The notes under the pieces: generated by a model
The model's input: only the letters and a program-made list of their open reading frames with translations
Told to the model about the DNA's origin: nothing
Databases searched by the model: none
Shown here: positions 1 through 10,739 of the stretch, piece by piece
Numbering within the stretch: the first letter of the stretch is position 1
Layout of the letters: every line of letters starts with the position of its first letter
From: Hoplostethus atlanticus
Lineage: Eukaryota; Chordata; Actinopteri; Trachichthyiformes; Trachichthyidae
Assembly (NCBI GenBank): GCA_034670405.1
Contig: JAXDDX010000039.1
Location: forward strand, 3,624,001-3,688,000
DNA length: 64,000 nt
Direction of reading: 5' to 3'
Translations under genes and position numbers: made by a program

Positions 1-247
1 GATCAACAATGTTTTCCTTCTTTGGTGGCTAAATCTATGCCAACAACTTAAGTTTACCATCTGCAATTGTTGCTGCATGTGAAAAAGGTGACGTCTGAAA
101 GGTGATGCCTGAAGTATCAGGGAATTTCAGATTTTTCCAGAGGAAATGGTGCTTTGACATTTTATACACATACAGTTTAAAAGCAATACAATACTATATG
201 CAACACATAATTCAATATTAAAACACTGTAAGTGTAAGTGTATCCTT

Positions 248-306
248 ACCTCAGATAAGGAGTCTAAGACATGATATGAGTCTGAAATTAATTTGAAGAC
301 TTTATA
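248..306 (-). promoter_or_regulatory. TATA box, short 5' exon and splice donor of an off-window receptor gene
   Basis: On the minus strand a TATAAAGT box (299-306) is followed about 25 nt later by a short stretch ending in a GAG|GTAAGG splice donor, with the last exon base at 250. The same arrangement lies about 1 kb upstream of the start codons of receptor genes A and C. By analogy this is the promoter and non-coding first exon of a seventh receptor whose coding exons lie left of the window. The start site is inferred from TATA spacing only. Confidence 0.6.
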
Positions 307-720
307 TACATTAAGTTGGACAGCCATTGGATGCTGTGCATGCTGCTGCGAGTAACTGTAGATGATGATGTCATCCAGATATTCAGCAGCATATGAGTTA
401 TGAGGTAGCAGGACTCCTTTGGTCATTGGTCATTGGATTGATGGGTGCCCCAGTCAATCCAAATGGAGTGGACAGTGCCATTTTATCCCTAGAGTCTGGC
501 AACAAGGGAATCTGACCGTAGCCCTTGGTCAAATCGATTTTTTAATAAAATAAAAAATAAAACATGATAAAAAGCAATAACCAACAGATCCAGGACTTTA
601 ACGACCCTGGAGAGCTATCAAACTTGGACACTGCATTCACCTTGCGATAGTCTACATTTTGTGCCGTGTATAGAACCGTATAGTGCCATCGGGCTTGAGC
701 ACAAGCAGTAGCAATAGGTG
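307..720 (-). mobile_element. Ty3/Gypsy reverse-transcriptase relic beside a receptor promoter
   Basis: The minus strand encodes a short piece of Gypsy-type reverse transcriptase, recognised by the YLDDIIIYS active-site block and the DLTKGY-type segment. It is a broken fragment with no LTRs seen. It abuts the TATA box at 299-306. A matching copy lies at 23731-24060 and a more decayed one near 41815-41915, each beside the equivalent promoter, so the fragment was carried along by segmental duplication. Confidence 0.7.
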
Positions 721-1003
721 TACACCACTTTTTTTTCCGATTATTGCGGCCCAAAATGATTGAATTTGCAGCGGCTTTTATCAAAAATTGCGATGCAATT
801 TGCGATATTTTTCGTGTTATCTTGTGGTAAAACAGCAGGTATTGATGAAAATTTCAAGCCCCCCCATCCTCCCCAAAACATTGTAAACTGCCCACTCTGT
901 TTTTTAAGTTGTTTTTTTAAAGTAGTAGAGTAATCGTCACACATTAATACCTCCTGGGGCCGCCGGCTGAAAACTAGTTTTACTACGATCTCTGTCTAGT
1001 GCC

Positions 1004-1428
1004 CGTTACGTCCCCGGTAACTGCAGGGGATGAGGGGAGTAACCGTAGATGTTTGGGATTAAGGAAGAACGGGAAAACTGATAGATCGTCACAATTAAAA
1101 GGGTTTTTATTTACCGAACACAAAACCACCAAAAGGATTTCAATAAACTCCCACATAAAGCGAGCTCCTTCGCACTGAGGAGCCGGTTTGCCGGTCTGCC
1201 GATCGCAGTCTAAACCTCTCACAGGTATTTGGCAAACCTGCCACACGCAGTTCCACACACTGCCAAAATGGCCCACTGGCCCTGACTGCAGCGCTCCTCA
1301 GGTATTTATCCCAGCAAGCTCATCATTGGACACAGGTGCCATCAATGAGCAGGACGGAAGAGGGCGGAACCTGTTGGAAAGAGGCAGAACAGAACACACA
1401 CCCACACACAGGCCACAGGGCCTTAACA
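1004..1428 (-). mobile_element. Solo LTR of 425 bp
   Basis: This block is absent from the homologous transposon at 7256-8085. It is flanked by a 5-bp direct duplication GTGCC (999-1003 and 1429-1433). Read on the minus strand it begins TGTTAAGG and ends GTAACG, close to the TG...CA pattern of LTRs. No internal region is present, so it looks like a solo LTR left by recombination. The family is unknown. Confidence 0.65.
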
Positions 1429-1536
1429 GTGCCTTTCTTTGTCTTTCATTCCTTTTTAATCCTAGTTTTCTTTACATTATTTTTGTTAGTTTTTTTCCCC
1501 TTTAGGCTGCAATGCAGCATATCTACAGTTTGCCAT

Positions 1537-1851
1537 TGTAGCACCTGTAAAGATATTTTTTTGATACCTGCCCAATCCCTTCAATGTTTTGTTTAATAAT
1601 ATACTGTGGCATGTAGTTATTTGGTCAGTTCCAGGTTTATTGCACCTGCCAGTAGGTGGCGGAGTGAGCGGTTTGTAGTTAATTTTACTGGAAGACATAG
1701 AAGAAGGCGAGTGGGAGTGGTTGGTCTGTGCCGATAGTGGGGGAATGGTCTGTGTCCGGTGCTACCTTATAGCCAACTTGCATGCTTTACAAAAAGTAAT
1801 AAAATTAACGTTTTCTACACCACTAGCAGTCGCTGTGTAAATGGTGTAACA
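1537..1851 (+). mobile_element. Solo LTR of 315 bp
   Basis: This is a second block missing from the homologous transposon at 7256-8085. It starts TGTAGCACC, ends GTGTAACA, and is flanked by the 4-bp duplication CCAT (1533-1536 and 1852-1855). An AATAAA signal lies near its 3' end, as expected for an LTR. It belongs to a different family from the solo LTR at 1004-1428. Confidence 0.7.
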
Positions 1852-3012
1852 CCATCACATCATTAATTGACCCGTCACGTTCCCGTCTCGCTCTAATCTG
1901 TCAGGTCTGTCAGTGCTGCCAGTTTGACACAGAGAAAAGGAGGGAGAGGTCCGGAGCGGAGAACGCACATCTAACTAGTTACCGGCCTGTTAGCAGCAAA
2001 TCAACTTGAACAGTTTACAAAATGATTAGGCTACACCGCGGCGCGGCCCGTCCAACCTCCCAAACATGTAGGATTGTTAATGTAACATGTAGGAGTGTTA
2101 ATGTGGAAGAATTGTGCCAATTTGACCGTTTTATGCAGGAATATTGCGGGGTTTTGGCAAAATTGCAAGCTCTTGCAAGTATTGCGGCAGTTAGTTGAAC
2201 TCGTGTTAATTCTTGTGATCGCAAGATCGCAACATCCTGGAGGGACTGACTTGTGTGAGCCTTTATGGCAGCGGGACGGGGTTTTGGGCATCAGCTACAT
2301 GCAGAGAGCCAGGAGTGGCTCTGCTACCGCAGCAGAGTTAGTGATTACTCAGGTACAGACAAGGGGACCCCCAAGCTGATGAGATAATAGAGGAATTAGA
2401 GAAAGGACAACAGGACAAGACAACATAGAAGAAGGTGGGGATAGGTTCTCGCTTGCCAGCGCCGCCGAGAACTAAATCCCCACAAAATAAAAGAAACAAA
2501 AGCCTCCAGTGGTCTGGATTCAGGTATCGCGCAGCCCCTCTGGAACAATCGGCTTGGTAAGTGGGTCCGCCTCCGACGACAACCTGGAACAATCCTGTCA
2601 ACAAGAAGGGGCTTTCAGTGTTTGGACGAGGCAGAGGCTAGAGCGACACGACCAGAATATGGCAACGTTTTAGTTATTAAGGTCACTCCCTGTACATTGC
2701 AGACGTGCACAGCGTGCGGCCAGGTTAAGTCAATGAATGCATCATTGACAATGCTACCTTGCGAGAGACACTTTAGTGGAGCCCTAAGCAGCTGCTTATT
2801 ATTTCTTAATTTGTCAGACCAACTCTGTTCTGATGAACAGTCAATCCTACACCCTAAAATCCTATTCATTCTTGTAGCGGGGAGCAGATATAGCAAAGAA
2901 ATGATCAAGAAATGATTTTAAAATGAAAATTCTGTCCAAAATCTTTACTCAGACTCACACTCATCTCCACATGAAACTAAGGGACTTTTGAAAGCTAGCA
3001 CACAGGTGTTAA

Positions 3013-3532
3013 AGGGGAATTCCGGTATTTTTAAACCTGGGCTCTATGTGTACAAATTCATCATTTATACTGCAAAATAGGTACAAAAAGTTTTGGAATT
3101 GCTCCGGTAGATCGCCTCGGTCGACAGTCGCGAAACGCGCTGCTATGGCTACAACGTAATCTGTTGGGGCAAGTGCGCCGATCAAAGTATGTCCACTAAA
3201 AGTGCTTGTTTTTGCCACTGACAGGCTCAGATTGTTATTCATGTGTCTGACAAGTGTCTGACAACATTACGGAAAGGATCGCTACAGAGATAGACCTTTT
3301 TTTAACAGAAGTCTGACTCAAGGAGAAGTCTCGCTCTGAAATCTGAAAGATGAGGTGAGTTGTTGCATGAAGAGGTTAAACAAAGGTTTCTGGTTTAAAA
3401 AAAAGCCCGTTTTGCGACTGCCAACTGAGGCGATCTACCGGAGCAATTCCAAAAATGTTTGTACCTATTTTGCGGTATAAATGACAAATTTGTACACATA
3501 GAGCCCAGGTTTAAAAATACTGGAATTCCCCC
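3013..3532. mobile_element. Long-TIR MITE with TTAA target, copy 1
   Basis: Terminal inverted repeats of about 110 bp begin AGGGGAATTCCGGTATTTTT and end with its near complement. TTAA precedes the left end (3009-3012). No coding capacity is seen. The TTAA target and AGGGG terminus suggest a Kolobok- or piggyBac-type mobilising transposase, which is inference. Other copies are at 25675-26191 and 48635-48960. Confidence 0.75.
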
Positions 3533-3682
3533 AAGGTAGGCAACAAAGCACCCCTAGACTTGTGCCACTTATGCTAATGCTTTCTTTCACTTGTATCAGT
3601 GTGGATGTGCGGATTAGTGAATGAAAGCTAAAACCTAATACAAAGCATCAGTCGGTCATGTCAGAGCAAAAACCAAGCAATG

Positions 3683-3980
3683 AAGTCCAAGGAACTCTCT
3701 GTAGACCTCCGAGATAGAATTGTGTTGACACACAAATCTGGGGAAGGGTATAAAAAATTGCTAATGCATTGAAAGTTCCCAGCAGTACATTGGGTTTATT
3801 ATTATTCTGAAATGGAAAAGGTTTGGAACCGCCAATTTGGTAAGGGAGGTGACCATGAACCCAATGGCCACTCTAAAAGAGCTTTCTGTGCAGCGATGGG
3901 TGAACCTGCAAAAAGGACAACCATATCTGCAACGCTGCATCAATCATGTCTGTATGGTAGATATAATTGCACAGCCCTGG
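3683..3980 (+). pseudogene. Tc1/mariner transposase relic, copy 1
   Basis: Translated pieces match the N-terminal DNA-binding part of fish Tc1-like transposases: SKELSVDLRDRIVLTHKSGE, then an EMEKVW block, then REVTMNPMATLKEL and TTISATLHQSCLYGR-like segments. The pieces fall in different frames and the DDE catalytic part is missing, so this is a dead fragment. The same fragment is at 26343-26640 in the duplicated spacer, so it predates the duplication. Confidence 0.75.
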
Positions 3981-3989
3981 TTTAAGCCC

Positions 3990-4740
3990 ACTCAGCCCCT
4001 TAGAGCAGGGATAGGCAACTTTCTGTTTGATCACTTTCTTCCCATGGTGAAGCATTGCTATCCTGATGGGAATGGCCTCTTCCTGGTTGAATATGCCCGT
4101 TCTCAAGGGCAAGAGTGATCATTGAATGATTTAAAAATCAAGAAAATGCCAGTAAAAGTATCATTTCTGTTTGAACCCTGGCCTCAAATGTGATATTTGC
4201 AATAGACGTGCCATCAGATTGGGCTTGTGGCACCCGACTTTTCCCCGAGGTTGCCACAAGGTGATCTTAGATCTCAACCCAATAGAAGGCTTGAATGGAT
4301 AATGCTGACCTTTTCTCATTACTGTCAACAGCAACAACAAGAACAATGTAATGTGGTTGCAGGTTAGTCCCCCTGCAACAAATGCGACCGCTCAGAACTA
4401 AATGCTCAACAAGTCCAATTTATTCATAGCACAATTAACCATGCGTCTGCTGCGTCTTTAATGGCGAGTCAGTTTACAATCCGGTACAATACACCAATAA
4501 AAACTGACCTAGGTGGTTTCAACAGCCACTCCGTTCCAACTCCTCCGGTCTCGAAGCCTTTAGCCTTGCAACCCAGGCGAGCCTCACCGCGTCCCCGCAC
4601 CATATAATGCAACCCCAGCCTCAGCTCCTCAGCACCCCAGGGACAAACATCGCCTCACACCAGCATGATCCCCAACTACGCTCGGCACATCCTTATGACG
4701 TCAGCAGCAGCGCCTCACAACAATGAATGAAATTTGTTGT
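3990..4740. other. Unassigned spacer
   Basis: No gene or recognisable repeat terminus was found. About 4365-4725 is absent from the otherwise matching duplicate near 26.8 kb, so that part is an insertion here or a deletion there. Confidence 0.4.
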
Positions 4741-5960
4741 GAAAGAATGGTGTTTGATCCCTAATATAGTTCCAGACAATACATATAATAATTATCTCGA
4801 AGTGCTGAACTGTTCTGGCAGCTTATAGTGGGCCAGTGCTTTCTGTGTATGATACTTGACTTGATCCCTATTGGGAAATTCTGTTTTCACTTGCTCCCAT
4901 ACATAGCTATAGAACAGTGCCCCCAAAACTGGTAGGGATTGAGTGTCTTGCTCAAGGACACTTCAGCAGGGTGTGTGCTTGAACCCAGGTCTTTTGGTTG
5001 ATGAGCAGTCACACTACTCACCACACCAATCTGCTGTTGTGATACTTTCTGCTGATATTTCCTTTATTATGGTGGTTACCTAGCGCATAGTGCCATCCCA
5101 TACCCATTGAGTTACACAGGACCACTGGCCTCAAGGTCTTACAATCAAATTTGGTTTTAACATTTTGAGAGTGCATGATTTATCATGTGATTTATTATGT
5201 ACTGCTTTCTTCGACTTCTTCTATTAAGGCACAACACAACTCCCATCTCCCCATGATATTGCACTTGGTAAACGTCAGTAGGACTTTGTTGTCAAAAATA
5301 AAATGGCCACTTTCTTTGTTCTGGTTTGTCCTCTAAGGTGAAGACAACATGTTACCTGTATCTGCTCTGCTGGGGCTGTTGCGTCCTCTACACCAAGGGC
5401 TTGTAGGGACAACTTTACATTTCCAATATTCCTCAAAGTGTATTCAGAAAGTGAAATATGTCAGAGGACACAGGAGGAGTGCACCCATCAGCCCTCATTA
5501 GGCACTAGCAGTACCTGTCGAGAAGAAACTTTCATCAGAGTCATCAGAGTATTTGTCAAAGTTATACCATTTCATGAATTTATTGTAATATTAATCAAGC
5601 AAAGCAACCTAAAACTAAACTGACCATAAACCATAACAGTCGGGAAGTCTGGAAATGTATGGAAAATATATTTGATAATTTCTAGGTCTTGAAAAAAATT
5701 GCATAAAAAAGTCTGGAAAAGTAAATACTACTCTTACACTATTACATATAACAACAGACTTTGTTGTTGTAGATCGACTGTCTGTTTGTTATGAAGAATA
5801 TTCTTCATCTATAGTTATATGGACTAGTTTACAGTCATTTTACCCAGCCACTATCACTATAAATCATATCGAACACAGCAAAATCTTCAGATCCAACCAA
5901 TAATAGAAGGCCTGGAAAAAGTGTGGAATTTTAAAAAGTTGTCTAGGAAACAAAGAACGC

Positions 5961-6837
5961 ATCACACGGAAAAGAAAAGTTCACTCTTTATTGATACAGA
6001 GAGTCCTCAGGACAATACAAAAAAGTACAGGTGACCAAATATAAAGGGCTTTAACTCTGCGGTGACCTTTTACATACAAGACTAAAACAGCAAGACAACC
6101 TACGATAGTGAGGCGATCTTGGTATTTTACATAAAATGCCCTGTGATAGCGTCTCACTCTGTCACTCTAATGTGACACAATGTATGACAAACTAGCCAGG
6201 CCAAAGATGTGACACAGGCAAACATAGATGGGGTGATTTGATGTGACATGAATGAGTATGGCTTGTTAGCACAAACTGTGACATGCATACCCGTTACTTT
6301 AAGGTAATATTACAATTTTCAGCCAGTATCGCTGAACAATCTTTTACATGTGTCAGCGGAATAACCTTTCTGATTTTGAAAGTTGATACACAAGCATTTT
6401 AAAGCTAACATAAGCGATTTATCTTGCCACTAGAGGGAGCAAAATTTTTAAAAAGTTGATGTTTTGCCCAGGTTGAAGAAAGAAACACACGCTGAAGTTG
6501 GAATTTGGCTGAAGTTTTTTGAAGTTGGCTGGCAGTTGACATTTCAGGATGCATTATGCATCATCCAGAACATATAGTCTCCTGGTCACCAACCACTGCA
6601 ATACACCTACACAGGGAGACTACAGAGAGTTGACAATCGATGAGTTAAGATAGCACGCATCAGATGCATTGGTAAGTTTAATGCCACTAAGTAAGTTTTA
6701 CTGATTAAAAAAAACAAGGATGAAAACGGGGAGGTGCATGTGCTGAATCTGTGCTGGTGGTGGAGCAACATACCGCAGGATGGTCTGTTAAGATCAAAAC
6801 CTCCCGGCACTTGAACAGCTTCTTTCCCATGGCAGTG
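5961..6837. other. Unassigned spacer
   Basis: AT-rich sequence without a supportable reading frame, RNA gene or transposon end. The similarity to the duplicated spacer stops near 5990. Confidence 0.4.
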
Positions 6838-6936
6838 GGGCTCACAATACCCCCCCCCCCCCCTCCAGACACACACACACACACACACTTACTTATTTCT
6901 TTCTTTAATTGAATATATATATATATATATATATAG
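6838..6936. repeat. Compound microsatellite C(n)-(CA)n-(TA)n
   Basis: A run of cytosines (about 6850-6863), then a CA repeat (about 6870-6889), then after a short gap an alternating TA tract (about 6914-6935). The short reading frames crossing it are low-complexity artefacts. Confidence 0.9.
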
Positions 6937-6953
6937 ACTGTTTGAGTGACTTT

Positions 6954-8389
6954 GGGCGTTTTCACACCTGAAAGTCCGGACCAAGGTCCGAACCAAGTTT
7001 AATTTTTTGTTACATTGTATACATTTGATCCGGTTAGTTTTGGTTTCACATTGCAATTTTGCGAGCACACTAAAGCACTTTGGATGACATACCTACGCCC
7101 TGTCGTCATCACCTACGTGGGCTGCGTCTCCTTATACTTGACATTGATTGGTTTGTAGACGGGCGTACATCTGCCGTTGGCGTGTTGTCAATTCGGCGGG
7201 TAGCCTTTTCCGTTTGAATGAAATGAATGAACAGATTCATTTCGTTGCCTCTATACAGTCCCTCCAGGATGTTGCGATCGCAATAATTAACGCAAATTCA
7301 ACTAATTGCCTGAATACTTGCAAGAGCTTCCATTTTGCCAAAAAATACCCCGCAATATTCCCGCATAAAACGGTCAAATTGGCACAATGCTTCCACATTA
7401 ATACTCCTACGTGTTCGGGAGGTTGTTTTTTTATTTAAATATGCAATTTGCACCATTGGCTTTCTTGTTATCCTGAGCCTTTGATAGGACAATGCCGGAG
7501 TGGCCAATCGGGACAAATGGGACGAATCCCGGTGGGCCGGTTGGACGGGCCGCGCCGCGGTGTAGCCTAATCATTTTATAAACTGTTCAAGTTGATTTGC
7601 TGCTAACAGGCCGTTGACTAGTTAGATGTGCGTTCTCAGCTCCGGACATCTCTCCTTTTCTCTGTGTCAAACTGGCAGCACTGACAGACCTGACAGATTA
7701 GAGCGGGACGGGAACGTGACGGGTCAACTAATGATGTGATGGCAAATTGTAGATATGCTGCATTGCAGCCTAAAGGGAAAAAAACAAACAAAAATAATGT
7801 AAAGAAAACTAGGATTAAAAAGGAATGAAATACAAAGAAAGGCACTAGACAGAGATCATGTGTAGTAAAACTAGTAACAGCCGGCGGCCCCGGGAGGTAT
7901 TAATGTGTGACGATTACTAGTGGGCAGTTTACAATGTTTTGGGGAGGATGGGGGGCTCGAAATTTTCATCAATTCCTGCTGTTTTACCACAAGATAACAC
8001 GAAAAACGATAAAAGCCGCTGCAAATTCAATCATTTTGGGCCACAATAATCAGAAAAAAAACTCCGCGAAATCCTGGTGGGACTGACTATAGTATTATTA
8101 TTATTATGGCATTACTACCAGCAGCACCAACTTCAAGCGCAGTACTCGAGACGAATCCGCCAAATGAACGTCCTCGTCATGCAAAAACTATATCGTCGCC
8201 GACGATAGCCTGCCTCAACTTCCTGTAATTGGTCCGAAAGTTCGAACCATCCAAAAAAGTGTTTTCACACTGCAAACGAACCGAACCATGGTTCAGTTTG
8301 ATCTGGACCGAGATCACCTGCCATTTTGGTTCAGACCAAACTGAAAAGTCCGAAGGTCCAGACCAAACAAGGTAGGTGTGAAAGCACCC
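6954..8389. mobile_element. Harbinger-like MITE interrupted by a hAT-like element
   Basis: The ends are inverted repeats: GGGCGTTTTCACACCTGAAA at the left and the complement of GGGTGCTTTCACACCTACCT at the right. TTT flanks both sides (6951-6953 and 8390-8392), matching the 3-bp target duplication of PIF/Harbinger elements. Without the nested element (7256-8085) it is about 600 bp and non-coding. The Harbinger assignment rests on TIR style and target length. Confidence 0.7.
7256..8085. mobile_element. hAT-like non-autonomous transposon nested in the Harbinger-like MITE
   Basis: Its termini are CAGTCCCTCCAGGATGTTGC and, at the other end, the complement of CAGTCCCACCAGGATTTCGC. It is the uninterrupted relative, in opposite orientation, of the element at 731-2248, and serves as the empty-site reference for the two solo LTRs there. 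No clean target duplication is visible. No transposase frame. Confidence 0.75.
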
Positions 8390-8532
8390 TTTATTTGATG
8401 TGTCTGTCTGACTTGAGTTTTTTAATGCACCAACGTCACAAATTCCTTTTATGTGCGAAAGTACTTGGCCAATAAATTTGCTTCTGATGAATTTTATTTG
8501 ATTCTGAGCTCTGTTAAAAATATTATATATTA

Positions 8533-8675
8533 TATTTAAATCAGGACAGACTAGTTTGTATATTGAAACAAGCTTTATTCGGCAATGGATAAGAAATCAG
8601 GTGAACATTGGCTCCAGTTGAAATCGAATGATCATAGGTTAGAGGAGAAACCCATTAATCTCTGAGGAAGGGTAA
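8533..8675. repeat. Direct repeat, unit 1 (partner 9270-9420)
   Basis: About 145 bp containing AAACAAGCTTTATT and GAACATTGGC recurs about 740 bp downstream with modest divergence. The SINE at 8681-8957 directly follows unit 1. Confidence 0.8.
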
Positions 8676-8680
8676 ACTAC

Positions 8681-8957
8681 GGGGCGGCTGTGGCTCAGGA
8701 GGTAGAGCGGGTCGACCTCCAGTCAGAAGATCGGAGGTTTGATCCCCGGCTCCTCCAGTCCACATGTCGAAGTGTCCTTGGGCAAGACACTGAACCCCAA
8801 ATTGCTCCCGATGGTCAGGCCAGCACCTTGCATGGTAGCTCACTGCCATCGGTGTGTGAGTGTGTGAGTGAGTGTGTGGGTGAATGAGAGGCATATACTG
8901 TAAAGCACTTTGGATAAAAGCGCTATATAAATGCACTCCATTTACCATTCCATTTAC
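8681..8957 (+). mobile_element. tRNA-derived SINE
   Basis: The 5' part resembles a tRNA gene with RNA polymerase III promoter boxes: an A box at TGGCTCAGGAGGTAGAG (about 8691-8707) and a B box at GGTTTGATCCCC (about 8735-8746). The body contains the CCTTGGGCAAGACACTGAA block and the 3' end carries GCGCTATATAAATG followed by CCATTTACC repeats, as in common teleost SINEs. It is not a functional tRNA gene because no cloverleaf closes. Confidence 0.85.
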
Positions 8958-9269
8958 CCCAGTGTAGACTGCTCTTCCATTGGCAGAATGGATTCACTGA
9001 TGACCAACTGGAGCCTGGCACTGCTGGCGGTGGGGCGCAGCAGCATTGCAGCCTGAAATGACAGAGATATGGATGGGCCAGTTATCTGTCTATATATATA
9101 TAGGGATATGGCAGTTTGTCATTGGTACCTCTAGAGGGAGGAATGGGATTGTCCTTGCTTAAAAGGGCTGATTAAATAACAAGCAAGGCCAATGCTGAGA
9201 GAATACCTGGAGTAGTACAAAATAAATATGAGCCAGGTAGTCTTCCTGATTTAATTTACACTAAGCTAA

Positions 9270-9420
9270 ATTTCAAATCAGGAGAGATTAGTTTGTACAT
9301 TGAAACAAGCTTTATTGGGTAATAAATAAGAAATCAGGTGAACATTGGCAGTGGCTCCAGTTGAAATCGAATGATCATTGGGTAGAGGAGAAACCTGTGA
9401 ATCTCTGAGGAACGGGAAAC
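9270..9420. repeat. Direct repeat, unit 2 (partner 8533-8675)
   Basis: Second unit of the repeat described at 8533. It lacks the adjacent SINE, so that insertion came after the repeat arose or was specific to unit 1. Confidence 0.8.
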
Positions 9421-9539
9421 TCCCCCCAAAAGAAGCTAAATTAAAATTGAAATGCTTTTACTGGATTAATGTGCTATTAGGGAGAATTAGAACAGAGCAG
9501 ATAATTAGCTAGTCCATCGGAGGGCTGGAGCACCATATG

Positions 9540-9960
9540 ACACATATGACAGACATGACAGACTGGTGGGCTCGGCAACATCAACTTGTTCATAGCACAA
9601 ATACTTTTGGATTGCCAGGCTAGTTTACCACCACCTAAGAAGTAGGCATGCCAACTGAAAGGGTCAGTGCATCAACTAGCCACTAGTGGGCTAGTTGACA
9701 GCAGACAAACTGACCCAGCAGCAACGACTAGCTAAAAGAGGGCTAGTAGACAACAAGCATGACACAGACATGCTGACTGGTGGGGGTCAGCAACACGACT
9801 ACCTGGTAGAGGGTTCATTTACCACCACACATGATGTAGACACGCTGACTGAAAGGAGTCAGCGCATCAACCAACTGATAGAGCAGGCACATATAAAATT
9901 TGAAAAGCTGACTAATAGATGGACAGCTACTAGCGGAGAAGGGGCTAGCTGACAAACATA
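9540..9960. repeat. Degenerate tandem repeat region
   Basis: Loosely periodic blocks of roughly 65-75 bp share motifs such as GACACGCTGACTG, GTCAGCGCATCAAC and AGAGGGCTAGT. One plus-strand frame (9695-9952, 85 codons) stays open through them, but its composition follows the repeats and there is no recognisable domain, so I do not call a gene. Confidence 0.5.
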
Positions 9961-10032
9961 ACGTTGAGGCTATTTGAGCAATAATGTGATAGCCCACTTA
10001 GTTGAATAATAGAGGGAGACTTACCAAAATGA

Positions 10033-10290
10033 TCACGGCAGAGCCCTTTGAATGGCAAGGTTTGAAGAAGGGTTGTATCTAATGTAAGATGCGTAGGTGG
10101 ACCAGCAGCCTATTGATGGCAGAGTGGCCTTGCATGGCAGCTGTGGTAGTGCGCCAATCCTAAAAGAATGCCCTGAGTAGCTAAATGGGGAAAGGTGGCA
10201 TTTCTGGAAAACTGTGTTCAAATGAGAATTGAAACAGGATTTTGACATGGGAGCGAGAGAGAGAGTTAAGAATAGAGGAGATGAGGCATG
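10033..10290 (-). mobile_element. Tyrosine-recombinase relic of a DIRS/Ngaro-type element
   Basis: The minus strand encodes a block with the HSFRIGA motif (the H-x-x-R signature of tyrosine recombinases) followed by a conserved GCWSTYASYIRYNP-like segment. This matches the C-terminal recombinase of DIRS/Ngaro-type elements in fish. It is a broken fragment. Related pieces are at 28740-29100 and 61973-62227. Confidence 0.65.
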
Positions 10291-10535
10291 GGAGCGGGGT
10301 CTAATTTTATGGTAATTCACCATAGATTTAAAGGGGCATGTGAAAAATGTCTTGCCATGAGAGGGATTAGATGGACGGAACAGACACAGAGAGGGTGAGA
10401 CAGACATCTTTACTTTGTGAAACACAAAAGGGCCCATGGGCCAGTACACAAACACCAACAGGTTACAGACTTTTCAGTCAGCTTATGAAAAACTCACTGT
10501 GAGAGATTTAAGCACACCGTTAATTGCAGAAAAAA

Positions 10536-10739
10536 TCAAACTAAACCCACAGGTGTGTCTACCTCCCCGCTGAGCCCCTGCCCCTTCTCTCCGCCCACAG
10601 CTACTGCCACAACCACACCCCACTGCCACATTCCCCCAATGCCAGCCTTAGGCTGGGGAGCCGTCCGGCCGACAGCCAACCCCCCCTCTCCAGAGTGAGA
10701 GAGAAAGTCAGCCACTGCCATCTGTGCCCCCGGCCTATG
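10536..10739 (-). mobile_element. Old Ty3/Gypsy relic, left part, split by the young Gypsy insertion
   Basis: The minus strand reads HRPGAQMAVADFLS, the sequence that follows the RNase H domain in many fish Gypsy pol genes. The matching upstream part (RNase H and reverse transcriptase) is on the far side of the young element at 18293-19480. The TATG duplication flanks the young insertion. The relic is broken and lacks its integrase. Confidence 0.75.

Larger units (their letters stand above)
731..2248. mobile_element. hAT-like terminal-inverted-repeat transposon, non-autonomous, holding two solo LTRs
   Basis: This is an inverted copy of the element at 7256-8085. Its right end reads GGAGGGACTG, the reverse complement of the CAGTCCCTCC terminus of the other copy; the left terminus is trimmed by about 24 nt. 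ACTT flanks both sides (727-730 and 2249-2252). The matching spacer near 24985 has an uninterrupted CACCACTTGTGTGAG, which is the empty site. No transposase is seen. Two solo LTRs (1004-1428 and 1537-1851) account for the extra length over the second copy. The hAT assignment rests on the CAG terminus and is tentative. Confidence 0.7.
2253..5960. repeat. Segmental duplication, copy 1 of the receptor-cluster spacer
   Basis: This spacer matches 24985-28240 in the same order and orientation, with small insertions and deletions. Part of it (about 4760-5510) recurs at 57885-60000. It holds a TTAA-target MITE (3013-3532) and a Tc1 relic (3683-3980). No host gene was recognised. Around 5339-5510 is a short stretch conserved in all three copies that can be read as a signal-peptide-like start (MLPVSALLGLL...), but no gene can be named. 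Confidence 0.8.

Noticed and set aside
6607-6965. Small proteins around the polyC/CA/TA tract
   Set aside because: The frames are made of microsatellite sequence, with no conserved segment.
8690-8760. A functional tRNA gene
   Set aside because: A and B boxes are present, but the cloverleaf does not close and the sequence continues into a SINE body and tail.
9695-9952. An 85-codon gene
   Set aside because: Its sequence follows degenerate tandem repeats, with no domain, splice sites or promoter evidence.
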